Shown here: positions 1 through 11,928 of the stretch, in pieces
Layout of the letters: each line of letters opens with the position of its first letter
How positions within the stretch are numbered: position 1 is the stretch's first letter
Notes under the pieces: model-generated
The model's database searches: none
Seen by the model: the letters and a program-made list of their open reading frames with translations, nothing else
What the model was told of the DNA's origin: nothing
Made by a program: the position numbers and the translations under genes
Origin: Chondrilla cf. caribensis
Lineage: Eukaryota; Porifera; Demospongiae; Chondrillida; Chondrillidae
Reading direction: 5' to 3'
Assembly: GCA_964020155.1 (NCBI GenBank)
Contig: OZ026546.1
Location: 41,001-105,000, forward strand
DNA: 64,000 nt

Positions 1-150
1 TTTTGCTCTGATTTGGTAGTTTGACCTCATTAGTATTTTGCTCTCATTAGTATTCTGATGTAATGTATAACAGCACAATAATAGTTACTAGATTTGGTTT
101 GCAATTTTGTTATGGCGCAAAGGAAAATGCAATTATTGAAATTATTGTCA
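1..150. repeat. 3' flank of an upstream P450 copy (direct repeat A)
   Basis: About 150 bases are almost identical to 5656-5808, which is the 3' flank of the P450 gene in this window. The parsimonious reading is that a tandem P450 copy ends just left of the window. Positions 151-372 hold no gene that I can see and would be the promoter and leader of the next P450. Confidence 0.8.
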
Positions 151-372
151 GCCATTTTCATCACGTGATCGTATCATACTAGTCATGATGCAATAATTCC
201 AGTTCGTCTTGCAACCTTCCTCTCGACCTACATAAGTAGTTCAACCAACAAGTCTCCGAACACCTCGCGAAAATAGCCTGGTAGCTGTCGTTTGAATTGT
301 ATTTCAAGTTCACTCACTCCTTGCCAAATCCTCCGAACGCCCCCACCCCCAGCTGTCTGAAGGACGTGGAAG

Positions 373-2081
373 ATGTTGTCTTTGTTGTTCGCTGTATTTG
401 TCGTGCTGGTAACCATCTACGTGTACTACAGGTGAGCCCGTCACAGTGTTGGGTCAAGTGGAAAGAACTACCCCAATTCCCCACAGTGTATTCTATGTCA
501 CGTGAGAGCAGTACTACTGATCTAACCCACGATTGCTGCTTCGGGTGGCCTGTAACGGGAAATTGTTGAGGTGCTGAGGGGTCCTCATCACTCCCCATGT
601 TGAGGTGTGGGTGCTGAGGGGTCCCCATCACTCCCCATGTTGAGGAGTGGGTGCTGAGGGGTCCTTATCATTCCCCATGTTGAGGTGTGGGTGCTGAGGG
701 GTCCTCATCACTCCCCATGTTGAGGTGTGGGTGTTGAGGGGTCCTCATCACTCCCCATGTTGAGGTGTGGGTGCTGAGGGGTCCTCATCACTCGCCATGA
801 GTTTGATAAGCTAACAGTGACAGCTATTTTCCATGACAACACAGTCCATGGGTGTTGAATGGTATTACCACATTATGATGTCACACTAGCTTGGGAGGGT
901 CCTTTTTCCCTTGTGAACCGTGTACACTGTTCTCTATGTATTTGGGTCGTTGTGCAAGTCATTCATGTCTGTAGTTTCCTATCATCATCGTGTGATCATG
1001 TCTGTAGTTTCCTATCATCATCTTGTGATCATGTCTGTAGTTTCCTATCATCATCTTGTGATCATGTCTGTAGTTTCCTATCATCATCTTGTGATCATGT
1101 CTGTAGTTTCCTATCATCATCTTGTGATCATGTCTGTAGTTTTTCTATCATCATCTTGTGATCATGTCTGTAGTTTCCTATCATCATCTTGTGATCACAT
1201 TTGTAGTTTCCTATACAAGCCATACCAACATCTGAAGGCACTGAATATCCCAGGACCAAAACCAATACCAATTCTGGGAAATTTGAACTTGCTCTGGAAA
1301 AAAAATGTCAGTTCAATAGCACACACAATAAGACCTATGTTTTGTGTTGTGTATGTTGGCCATGTCAGTGCTGTCCACATGTGGTGTACTTGTACTGTAC
1401 ACATGTGGTGTACTTGTACTGTACACATGTGGTGTACTTGTACTGTACACATGTGGTGTACTTGTACTGTACACATGTGGTGTACTTGTACTGTACACAT
1501 GTGGTGTACTTGTATTGTTTGCTATTTGTCTGAATTCTTTCTTCTGGATGTGTTGTCTACATGTGTTGTCTACATGTGTAGTCTGGATGTGTTGTCTACG
1601 TGTGTAGTCTGGATGTGTTGTCTACATGTGTAGTCTGGATGTGTTGTCTACGTGTGTAGTCTGGATGTGTTGTCTACATGTGTAGTCTGGATGTGTTGTC
1701 TACATGTGTAGTCTGGATATGTTGTCTACATGTGTAGTCTGCATGTGTAGTCTACATGTGTTGTCTACATGTGTAGTCTACATGTGTAGTCTACATGTGT
1801 AGTCTACATGTGTAGTCTACATGTGTAGTCTACATGTGTAGTCTACATGTGTAGTCTGCATGTGTAGTCTACATGTGTAGTCTACATGTGTAGTCTACAT
1901 GTGTAGTCTACATGTGTAGTCTACATGTGTTGTCTACATGTGTAGTCTACATGTGTAGTCTGCATGTCTTTCATTTTATAAAATATTATTCGGTAAAATG
2001 TGTTAGGGCAAGATAAAGCTATTGCTATCCCATATGAAAGAAAATTATGGTCCTATCAGTGGGTTAGTGTGTGTGTGTGTG

Positions 2082-2133
<52 letters not shown>

Positions 2134-2994
2134 TGTATGTGTGTGTGTGTTGTATCATTTAGGGTATTTGTATTAGGTTCTTATATATTTAAAGTCATTT
2201 TCTTCCTTATTTTTCAGGTTCTATCTTGGACCAGTTCCCGCTCTGTGTGTGTCTGATGTTGAGTTTCTCAAGGAAATGATGATCAAACAGTTTGATAACT
2301 ACGCCGAAAGATTTGTGAGATAGTCACACTTGTAATATGTTCTGTTTGTAGGTAAGATCATCTTAATTTGTGTCATGGTTATTGACCCCTCAGGGAGATG
2401 AAATGCTTTCTGTCAATGTGGATGGGAAGATGGTTGCAACACTGGATATGGCTTCTGGTGAGAACTGGAGGAAGAGACGTCACAAGCTATCACCAGCTTT
2501 CAGTTCACTAAAGATGAAATTGGTCAGTTGATTAAATCAATTGGATGTGTTATCAACATTTTGGTGTATTCTACGTATGTAATGGTGTTGGTGTACTGTA
2601 TGTAGTGGTGTTGGTGTACTGTATGTAGTGGTGTTGGTGTACTGTATGTAGTGGTGTTGGTGTACTGTATGTAGTGGTGTTGGTGTACTGTATGTAGTGG
2701 TGTTGGTGTACTGTATGTAGTGGTGTTGGTGTACTGTATGTAGTGGTGTTGGTGTACTGTATGTAGTGGTGTTGGTGTACTGTATGTAGTGGTGTTGGTG
2801 TACTGTATGTAGTGGTGTTGTTGTACTGTATGTAGTGGTGTTGGTGTACTGTATGTAGTGGTGTTGTTGTACTGTATGTAGTGGTGTTGGTGTACTGTAG
2901 ATGGAACCTTTGATAAAGGATAGCACAGTTCGTTTGAAGGTTATTTGTGAAGAGTTGGCAGATTCTGGGAAAAGTGCCGATGCTCAAATGTAGG

Positions 2995-3026
<32 letters not shown>

Positions 3027-5563
3027 GCTCTTAGTGTCTTGTTGTTCTTGTTGTCTGTTGTAGTATGTTCTCGAAGTTGACAATGGAGGTAGTGTTGTCA
3101 GTAGCATTTGGTCAGTCCTTGGACGTGCAGAACGGTAATGGAGGGGATCTCTACCAGTTGGCGATGAAAGTGATGACTGCATTCGACTCAGATGCAAGCA
3201 CCACTACCAACATGGCACCATTTATTATAAGTGAGTGTACTATATTATGTATTTGTACATGGTATGTATGGAATTGAACATGGAGTGAAGGAATTGGGTA
3301 ATAAGGTGGGGGTGGCTTCCTGGTCTACTCACTTAATTGTTTCCTATAATTAATCGATTGCACTTGCACTATTAACGATAATCAGATTTGAAATGAATAT
3401 CGATTGATAAATCGATCGATTAATCGATTAATCGTCACAGCACTAGTACATGTATGAAGTGTTGCATGTGTGTGTACATGTCATACACCGTGTGTACATG
3501 TCATACACCATGTGTACATGTCATGCACCGTGTGTACATGTCATACACCGTGTGTACATGTCATACACCGTGTGTACATGTCATGCACCATGTGTGCATG
3601 TCATGCACCATGTGTACATGTACCCTAACTCCTCGCAGTTGGATACCCCCAGTTGTGGGCTCTTATGGATAAGCTTCTCCACTTTTCTGGTGTAATGAAG
3701 CCCCTCAATGACCTGGTTGAGGTGTGTAAAAAGGTTGTCAGCAAAAGGATGGCGTTAGCAGACCAAGTACAGGTGAGCAGTCACATGATGTGTGCATGAC
3801 TGTCATGCGGCTAACATGTGATCTCCACCTTGTTTTACAGAGGAAAGACTTACTGCAATTGATGATAGAGGCTGGCAAAGAAGATGGAAGTGGTTCTTTG
3901 ACCTTCGAAGAGATGGTGGCAGATTGCTTTGTGGTGATGCTTGCTGGCTATGACACCTCCAGTAATTCCTTGGCATTCACAACTTACCTACTGGCCGTGC
4001 ACCAAGATGTGCAGGAAAGATTGGCGGATGCCATCAACAATTACTTTGAGGAGAATCCCGTGAGTAGCTATCAGTTCCCTCTGAGTTGTGATAGCTATCA
4101 GTTCCCTCTGACCTGTGATAGATATCAGTTCACTCTGAGTTGTGATAGCTATCAGAACACTATGAGTTGTGATAGCTATCAGTTCACTCTGGGTTGTGAT
4201 AGCTATGAGTTCCCTCTGAGCTTTGATGGCCATCAGTTCCCTCTGAACTTTGACATGCACTCAACATGCACTCAACATGTACTTGACATGCACTTGACAT
4301 GCACTCAACATGCACTCAACATGCACTTGACATGCACTCGACATGCAGATATGCACTTATAGTTTAGTGTGTGATGTGTTTCATATCATAGGATTCCTCC
4401 ATGTACGATGCTTCACAAAATATAGAGTACTTGGATATGGTCATTTATGAATCATTGAGGATGTACCCACCAGCCGTTCTGTGAGTGGAGTGTGTGCGGT
4501 GATGGTGTGTGTGTGTGCTAATGGTGTGTGTGTGGTGATGGTGTCAGTGTGGTGATGGAGTGTGTGTGTGTGCTGATGGTGTGTGTCTGTTTCTTTGGGT
4601 TCACCATCACATTTGACCACAGTACAACAAGGATCTGTGGAAATGACTGTGTTACAAAGGGAGTGTCCGTGAAGAAAGGGACGCGTGTCTTCATTCCAAT
4701 TTGTGACATCCAGCGTGATCCCGAGCTCTGGGTGGACCCTGATCAGTTCAATCCCGAACGGTGGGTCATGGGACCACTCATTTACACTACTCTTACTGAT
4801 AATGTTGATCTTGTTATCACCATGGTTATTGTTTGTGTTGATGTTAATTTCATTATTTTTTGTTGATGTTATTGACAATGTGACCTTACTGTAGTTTTTC
4901 CAAGGAGAGCAAGTCGACCCACCAAATTGGTGCATTCCAAACTTTTGGGATTGGCCCCAGAAACTGTATTGGAATGAGGTTTGCTCTTCTTGAGATGAAG
5001 ATGACCATCATTGAGCTCCTGAGGCATTTCAGGATCATCACCACTCCTGATACCAAGGTACGACCATGATGGGTGAGATGAGGAGGTGGGGCTTGTATGA
5101 TGAGGAGGTGGGACTTATATAATGAGAAGGTGGGGCTTGTATGATGAGGAGGTGGGGCTTATATGATGTGGAGATGGGCTTGTATGATGAGGAGGTGGGG
5201 CTTGTATGATGAGGAGGTGGAGCTTGTTGATGCAAGGAGGTTGGGCTTGTGTGATGAACATGGTAACCTGTATTATATTGACCTGTACATGTTAACCTGC
5301 ATGTAGTGACCAGCATATAGCGACCTGCATGTAGCGACCTGTATGTAGCGACCTGCATGTAGCGACCTGCATGTAGCGACCTGTACACGGTGACCAGTAC
5401 ATAATGATCTGTACGTGGTGACCTGTATGTGACAACCTGTACATAGTGACTTGTACATGGTCACATCTGTCATTCAATCGTACAGATCCCTCTGGAGACT
5501 CAGGCAAACTTCGTACAGCGACCAGTTGTGGGACAAGCTATGATCGGGTTTGAGAGGAAGTAG
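373..5563 (+). CDS. Cytochrome P450, CYP3-clan (CYP3A-like)
   Basis: Haem-thiolate monooxygenase, expected in the ER membrane. Exons by homology and phase: 373-431, 1207-1306, about 2013-2062, 2218-2314, 2394-2522, 2901-2989, 3064-3230, 3639-3772, 3841-4059, 4392-4480, 4623-4760, 4895-5057, 5486-5563; these total 503 aa, the usual CYP3A size. Exon 1 is a hydrophobic anchor (MLSLLFAVFVVLVTIYVYY). A proline hinge follows (IPGPKPIPILGN). The I-helix has AGYDTSS (3950-3965 region), the K-helix has ESLR, the PERF-type motif is split by an intron, and the haem loop is FGIGPRNCIG with the cysteine ligand, closely matching CYP3A. The least certain part is the start of exon 3 (2013 or 2019), which supplies the stretch NYGPISG before FYLGP. 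The substrate cannot be told. Introns are packed with minisatellites. A near-identical 3' flank upstream suggests a tandem P450 cluster. Confidence 0.95.
541..800. repeat. 40-bp minisatellite, about 6 copies (P450 intron 1)
   Basis: Tandem units containing GGGTGCTGAGGGGTCCTCAT, separated by CACTCCCCATGTTGAGG, with few differences between units. Confidence 0.9.
963..1206. repeat. 32-33-bp minisatellite made of a copied 3' splice junction (P450 intron 1)
   Basis: About seven units contain TCTGTAGTTTCCTAT. The true acceptor and exon 2 start read TTTGTAG/TTTCCTAT, so each unit carries the splice acceptor plus the first eight exon bases. Confidence 0.9.
1375..1970. repeat. Two minisatellites (22-bp, then about 16-bp) in P450 intron 2
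   Basis: Positions 1375-1515 hold six units of ACATGTGGTGTACTTGTACT type. Positions 1550-1970 hold many units of TCTACATGTGTAG type with TGG/TAC variants. Confidence 0.9.
2575..2900. repeat. 23-bp minisatellite abutting a 3' splice site (P450 intron 5)
   Basis: About 14 units of GTACTGTATGTAGTGGTGTT type. The array runs straight into the acceptor GTGTACTGTAG/ATGG, and every unit contains TGTAG. Confidence 0.9.
3470..3625. repeat. 20-bp minisatellite (P450 intron 7)
   Basis: Eight units of CATGTCATACACCGTGTGTA type with small variants. Confidence 0.85.
5060..5475. repeat. Two minisatellites filling the last P450 intron
   Basis: Positions 5075-5250 hold GATGAGGAGGTGGGGCTTGT units. Positions 5270-5470 hold short GTAGCGACCTGCAT-type units. 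Confidence 0.85.
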
Positions 5564-6561
5564 TGTATCTTGATTAACATGGTGTATTTTGCTACATTTT
5601 GACATTGCTTTTCATTGTATTTTGCTCTCATTAGTATTCTGACATCATCAGCATGTTTTTGCTCTAATTGGTAGTTTGACCTCATTAGTATTTTGCTCTC
5701 ATTAGTATTCTGATGTAATGTATAACAGCACAATAATAGTTACTAGATTTGGTTTGCAAGTTTGTTATGGCTCAAAGGAAAATGCAATTATTGAAATTAT
5801 TGTCAATAATAATAACATAACATTGAACCACGATGTTGTTAGTGCATATGCTGCGATCTCAATCACATTCCACATGCTAGCAGCTGGTGATCAAGATGCT
5901 TCATAGCTCTTCAAAGTTTTGGTGTATGTGTTGCATTTAGTAGGACTGTAGTGGGTGTGTCTGTTGCAATTAGTGGGACTGTAGTGGGTGTGTCTGTTGC
6001 AATTAGTGGGACTGTAGTGGGTGTGTCTGTTGCATTTAGTAGGACTGTAGTGGGTGTACATGTGTCTGTTGCAATTAGTGGGACTGTAGTGGGTGTGTCT
6101 GTTGCAATTAGTGGGACTGTAGTGGGTGTGTCTGTTGCAATTAGTAGGACTGTAGTGGGTGTGTCTGTTAGCTTGATATAGATTGCCGTGTATTACGGTA
6201 TATAATTCAGTTTTATTTCTGATGATGTGATTTTCCACAATGATCGTGCTATAGCAAGAACAGCATATACATTATGTATGTAACATACCAGCTTTTTGTA
6301 TGGACAATATTATGAATATATATATGTGTGTAATGTTACAATTATCCAACAAATGGATCACACACGATATTATGTGTAACTTAATATTGATCAGCAACAG
6401 ATTATAAATAATGAAGCAATACAGAGTGCGATGACTTGTCAGAATAATCTGTTCATCTGCTCACACTAATTTATGCTAAGCCACGCCTCCAGGCACATTG
6501 AGAGGAGTAAGGACATACGTACACAAGCGATAGTGAATTGATAAATATCTCCAAAAAGCCA
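5564..6561. other. Tail-to-tail intergenic stretch between P450 and V-ATPase H
   Basis: Apart from direct repeat B it holds a 35-bp minisatellite at 5935-6170 (units around GCAATTAGTGGGACTGTAGT) and AT-rich sequence. I see no gene in it. Confidence 0.7.
5656..5808. repeat. P450 3' flank (direct repeat B)
   Basis: Partner of the copy at 1-150. It begins about 90 bases after the P450 stop and so lies in the 3' UTR or just beyond it. Confidence 0.85.
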
Positions 6562-8722
6562 TCATTTACCATCTGAGAGTTGCTTGCCCAAATATTCCCT
6601 GCATAGCAGAGACAAAGTGGTAATTTTATAGTGTTGCCATGGTAATAACAAGCCTCACTAACCAGTTTTGCACCATAACCTTCTGCAGAGCCAACAGAGC
6701 ATTGCTCTTGACCTCGAGGTCCTCGTGGGCTATCAATCGCAGTATCTGGACCTTCCCACCGAGGTCTTCCAGTATCCTGGGAGCAATGAACATTCAAGTC
6801 ACACAGAAATGATGTAGGTCAGATATTCCTCACTTCTTCCCCCGGGGGAGATGTCTGACATACTCCCCAATGTCGTAGCACGCCACAGCAAGGCACTGCG
6901 GATTGGAGGAATCCTCCAGGATACCCACCAGTATCCTAGCAACAGACAATGTGGTGAACATACAGACATAGTACGTAGTCTAACGACCACACTAACTTGA
7001 GCAGTTGATAGTTGTTTTCGTGCAAACGAAGCACATTCTCTCTCTAATTAAGGGTAGCCAGAACACCAGTGAAAACAAACAGACTAACCAGGACAGAGGG
7101 ACTAACCAGGACAGAAGGACTAACCAGGACAGAAGGACTAACCAGGAGAGAAGGACTAACCAGGAGAGAAGGACTAACCAGGACAGAAGGACTAACCAGG
7201 AGAGAAGGACTAACCAGGACAGAAGGACTAACCAGGACAGAAGGACTAACCAGGACAGAAGGACTAACCAGGACAGAAGGACTAACCAGGACAGAAGAAC
7301 TAGCCAGGACAGAAGGACTAACCAGGAGAGAAGGACTAACCAGGACAGAAGTACTAACCAGGACAGAAGGACTAACCAGGACAGAAGAACTAACCAGGAC
7401 AGAAGGACTAACCAGGAGAGAAGGACTAACCAGGACAGAAGGACTAGCCAGGAGAGAGGGACTAACCAGGAGAGAGGGACTAACCAGGACAGAAAGACTA
7501 ACCAGGACAGAAGGACTAACCAGGACAGAAGGACTAACCAGGAGAGAAGGACTAACCAGGACAGAAGGACTAACCAGGACAGAAGGACTAACCAGGACAG
7601 AAGGACTAACCAGGACAGAAGGACTAACCAGGACAGAAGGACTAACCAGGACAGAATGACTAACCAGGACAGAAGGACTAGCCAGGACAGAAGGACTAAC
7701 CAGGAGAGAAGGACTAACCAGGACAGAAGTACTAACCAGGACAGAAGGACTAACCAGGACAGAAGAACTAACCAGGACAGAAGGACTAACCAGGAGAGAA
7801 GGACTAACCAGGACAGAAGGACTAGCCAGGAGAGAGGGACTAACCAGGAGAGAGGGACTAACCAGGACAGAAAGACTAACCAGGACAGAAGGACTAACCA
7901 GGACAGAAGGACTAACCAGGAGAGAAGGACTAGCCAGGAGAGAGGGACTAACCAGGAGAGAGGGACTAACCAGGACAGAAAGACTAACCAGGACAGAAGG
8001 ACTAACCAGGACAGAAGGACTAACCAGGAGAGAAGGACTAACCAGGACAGAAGGACTAACCAGGACAGAAGGACTAACCAGGACAGAAGGACTAACCAGG
8101 ACAGAAGGACTAACCAGGACAGAAGGACTAACCAGGACAGAATGACTAACCAGGACAGAAGGACTAGCCAGGACAGAAGGACTAACCAGGAGAGAAGGAC
8201 TAACCAGGACAGAAGTACTAACCAGGACAGAAGGACTAACCAGGACAGAAGAACTAACCAGGAGAGAAGGACTAACCAGGAGAGAAGGACTAACCAGGAC
8301 AGAAGGACTAGCCAGGAGAGAGGGACTAACCAGGAGAGAGGGACTAACCAGGACAGAAAGACTAACCAGGACAGAAGGACTAACCAGGACAGAAGTACTA
8401 ACCAGGACAGAAGGACTAACCAGGACAGAAGGACTAACCAGGACAGAAGGACTAACCAGGACAGAAGGACTAACCAGGACAGAAGGACTAACCAGGAGAG
8501 AAGGACTAACCAGGAGAGAAGGACTAACCAGGAGAGAAGGACTAACCAGGACAGAAGGACTAACCAGGACAGAAGGACTAACCCAGAACTTGTCTGACTT
8601 GTGCACTGGACTCCACTCGAGTCTCTTCGACTTCAGTTCAGCAGCAAATTCATCAAATGAGCTATTTTGAGGGTGAAAACTGGTCCAGTTAACACCAGCT
8701 TACTTGTCTTACTTGTCTCATG

Positions 8723-8782
<60 letters not shown>

Positions 8783-10658
8783 CATACACACACACCTCAT
8801 CTCATTAACACTGTTCGATAGATGTTCTTGGAGGAACTCCACATCCTCTCTGAAGTCATCATCCTGGAATGTGTTCTTCACTAGTATGTTGAGCACCTTG
8901 ACAAATTGCAGTTAAATAACATGCAGGATGGAGTCATGTGACAATCACATGAGTGCTAACCAGCAGTACTTTGTAAGTGACCATTTGAATGGCAAAGTGT
9001 TCAGCAATGCCAGGAGAGGGTTTCTGGATGAGATTGCGATATGTTGCAAAAATGACTCTTCGCACCTTCTCTCTAGTGGTGGCTCTCAGGGTGTCAGCCG
9101 TTACCATGACAACCAGGGAACTACATATGTATGTAAGTATGCATACATCATTGGATATGAAAAACAGTTCACAAAAAGTGAATAAACAAGTCATTTGCGC
9201 TCCAATGTCGTGGGCTACCACCCCACACTCATTGTATCAGAATCTCTTCTCAAAAGACCCTTCTCTGAGGATAGGATGCTCGATGAAGCCTTACATTTCA
9301 ATTCTGGACCAATTTCTAACACTTTGCATTTAGAAACTTGGTCCTCTTCGGCCATACTGTACACACTATATACCATATACGTAAATTACAATATATATTC
9401 ACCATTGTGGTGCAGGCATTACAATAGAGAAAGAGAGTTACATGTCGGAAGTCAGCCCACCACACATCACAGGTCGGATAGTGTAAAAACATAATTCACT
9501 CACTCCTTCATTTTTTCAATGATGTTTGGGTTAAATGACAACATCCAAATACAAAAGCAGACTTGGTATTGCAACTGGAAGTTGGTCTTTCTACTCAGAA
9601 TATCCGTCAGCCTGTATTGCAAACAGAAGGGCATTACCAGGGACAGTTCCAGTGAGCAGACAATACACACTTGGTGTAGTGGACATGGGTAAAAAGATGG
9701 GTAGACAGATGGGCAGACAGATGGGCAGACAGATGGGCAGAGAGATGGGCAGAGAGATGGGCAGACAGATGGGCAGATAGATGGGTTGACAGATGGGCAG
9801 ACAGATGGGTTGACAGATGGGTTGACAGATGGGCAGACAGATGGGCAGACAGATGGGTTGACAGATGGGCAGACAGATAGGCAGACAGATGGGTAGACAG
9901 ATGGGTAGACAGATGGGCAGACAGATGGGTTGACAGATGGGCAGACAGATGGGTTGACAGATGGGCAGACAGATGGGCAGACAGATGGGTAGACAAGGCA
10001 GACAGATGGGTAGACAGATACATACGGTTTCAACCCATTGGAGTCGTAGAAGAGCTCTCTGTATTCGGGCACTCTCAACAGCAGCTTCAACCCTTCAGTG
10101 AGGCACACCAGGTAGTCCGTCTCCTGAGGGAACCAGGACCAGCAGGGACCGCAGTGACAATGATCGACACCAAATGAAGCTATCACCCACCAATGCCGAC
10201 AACTGCTGGACAGTCCATCTCATGTAGACCACTGAATCCTCATGAGGCAACTTGTAAAGATGCTTGCCATAGAGAGCAATATGTCCCAGATTCAATCCCG
10301 CCTGAATATTAGAATGAGATTGGGAATGGAAAAGTTCCACTATTTGGATGACATACTAACACACATACACATACACATGCATATATGCAAATACACACAC
10401 ATGAAGGTACTACCACCACACTGTCACACCAGTCACTACCACCACACTGTCACATCTGTCACTAACCCTGCAAATACACACACACATGAAAGTACACTGA
10501 TCATGCTGCAGACAATCAACTAACCATCAACATGATATACTTGTCGTTGAACTTGAGCAGAGAAACAAGATAATTGACAACATCAAACCTTAAAGAAGTG
10601 AAAGGGGTTGATGAGAGAGGCAGCTACCAGGGAGTATGCACAAGTGTATGTATGAACA

Positions 10659-10725
<67 letters not shown>

Positions 10726-11057
10726 GATCAAGGTTTTTTAACAACACATCTCGAATATTGCCATCTTCCAGTAAGTCAGTTAGGACTGTCATAACATAAC
10801 GAAGAGGCTCTTCTTTCTTGATCTTGTTCAGGGCACAGTGGAAGAAACCACAGCACTAGGACCAGGTTGGGCAAGACAGGGAGGGTGGGTGAATGGTGAG
10901 GATGAGAGGTGGGTGAATGGTGAGGATGAGGGATGTAGGTAGTTATTACCTGTTGAACTTTGTCTTTCATGAATCGTTCTCTATTCTGATCTCCATCTGA
11001 CATGAAAGACTGGTAGTCTTCTACAAACTGGAATGCCTGAGCACTCAATGTCCCTGC

Positions 11058-11095
<38 letters not shown>

Positions 11096-11096
11096 C

Positions 11097-11127
<31 letters not shown>

Positions 11128-11709
11128 TTGAGTAATTGTTGAACAATGTAAACAGATATCAGATGGGAGTACTTCACATCACACCATTGTCATATTCATA
11201 GAAACACCAATATGTGACAGTGGAGTTTGGACAAGTCACACCTCTCAAGGATTAATATCTTATACGAGAGATGTTGGGATAGGCATGAACATTTGACTCG
11301 TCTAGCAACTTTAGCGAGTTTGACTTAAGGCCAGGGACTACCATGTACAGCGTTTTCACATGAAAATCACTGAGGGGCTATCACCAGAGGGCAGGGAGTA
11401 CTCGGAGGAGGCGACGACATTGTCAGGTCTGCCTACCTCATATAAGTCGAAAAGTTCACTTTACTTTTTCTGATATCTTGAGCATCTCTAGCTACTTGAT
11501 CGAATACTTGCACGTTCACTAGTAGGGACAAGAAGGGACAAGAAGCAAGAACACTCGATCAAACAGGCTACGAACAAAATCATTACTAGTTGAGTTAATC
11601 TATACAACTTTCGTATCCTCCTCTCTCCTGGTCGCTTACCTTGCTGGTAACCCCCCTCTACAGGGTCTTCATTCCCGACCACTTGGGGGACACGCTTATA
11701 GCCGGCCAT
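6562..11709 (-). CDS. ATP6V1H: V-type proton ATPase subunit H
   Basis: Regulatory V1 subunit needed for coupling of the vacuolar proton pump, on the cytosolic face of endomembranes. Fifteen exons (minus strand): 11640-11709, 11437-11518, 10950-11058, 10725-10855, 10525-10588, 10191-10301, 10026-10123, 9504-9611, 8970-9120, 8796-8896, 8583-8661, 6997-7043, 6834-6935, 6663-6776, 6562-6598; they join in frame to 467 aa, close to the usual length of about 480. Diagnostic stretches: SKVNFSTYM near the N-terminus, [21 protein letters not shown], the C-terminal [31 protein letters not shown] and the end [11 protein letters not shown]. The chain is a HEAT/armadillo-type helical solenoid. ATG at 11709 is the first in frame. 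Intron 11 carries a 1.5-kb minisatellite that is open on both strands and should not be called a gene. The start is 219 bp from that of the divergent ODF3-like gene. Confidence 0.96.
7078..8582. repeat. 18-bp minisatellite, about 84 copies, in ATP6V1H intron 11
   Basis: On the gene strand the unit is TTCTGTCCTGGTTAGTCC with few variants. Because 18 is a multiple of three, it reads open for over 500 codons on both strands, with a TNQDRR repeat on plus and an SPSVLV repeat on minus. The array begins at the donor of exon 11 (TTCTGG/GTTAGTCC), and each unit carries GGTTAGT. Confidence 0.95.
9690..10018. repeat. 12-bp minisatellite (ATP6V1H intron 7)
   Basis: Units of GACAGATGGGCA and GACAGATGGGTT types, about 27 copies, between exons 8 and 7. 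Confidence 0.9.
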
Positions 11710-11928
11710 TTTACGGTCACGAGATTCACGGTTCAATGAATATCATTAGTTTTCCCGTTAATTAGTAGAAATTTTCAAACTGATAAAGAAACCTTTTTAT
11801 TGGGCTATGTTTGTTAGTCACTACCATGGAGACACATCAAAGAGCTGTAACACATTCATCGTAGCCACTGTATTCTACCCAGAAACCTGTATTCCTTATT
11901 ATTTATCTGAAGCTGATATCATAGGAGA
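11710..11928. promoter_or_regulatory. Shared promoter region, ATP6V1H / ODF3-like
   Basis: 219 bp separate the two divergent ATGs, so both promoters must lie here. I recognise no strong named motif. Confidence 0.6.

Noticed and set aside
960..8600. Regular direct repeats that could suggest a CRISPR array
   Set aside because: Units are head-to-tail without unique spacers and the genome is animal.
7005..8606. Open frames of 530 and 520 codons on opposite strands, TNQDRR- and SPSVLV-type repeats
   Set aside because: Both are products of an 18-bp tandem repeat inside an ATP6V1H intron; any multiple-of-three repeat without stops does this.
8928..9494. Plus-strand frames of 85-114 codons
   Set aside because: They are antisense shadows of ATP6V1H exons 9 and 10 and their introns.
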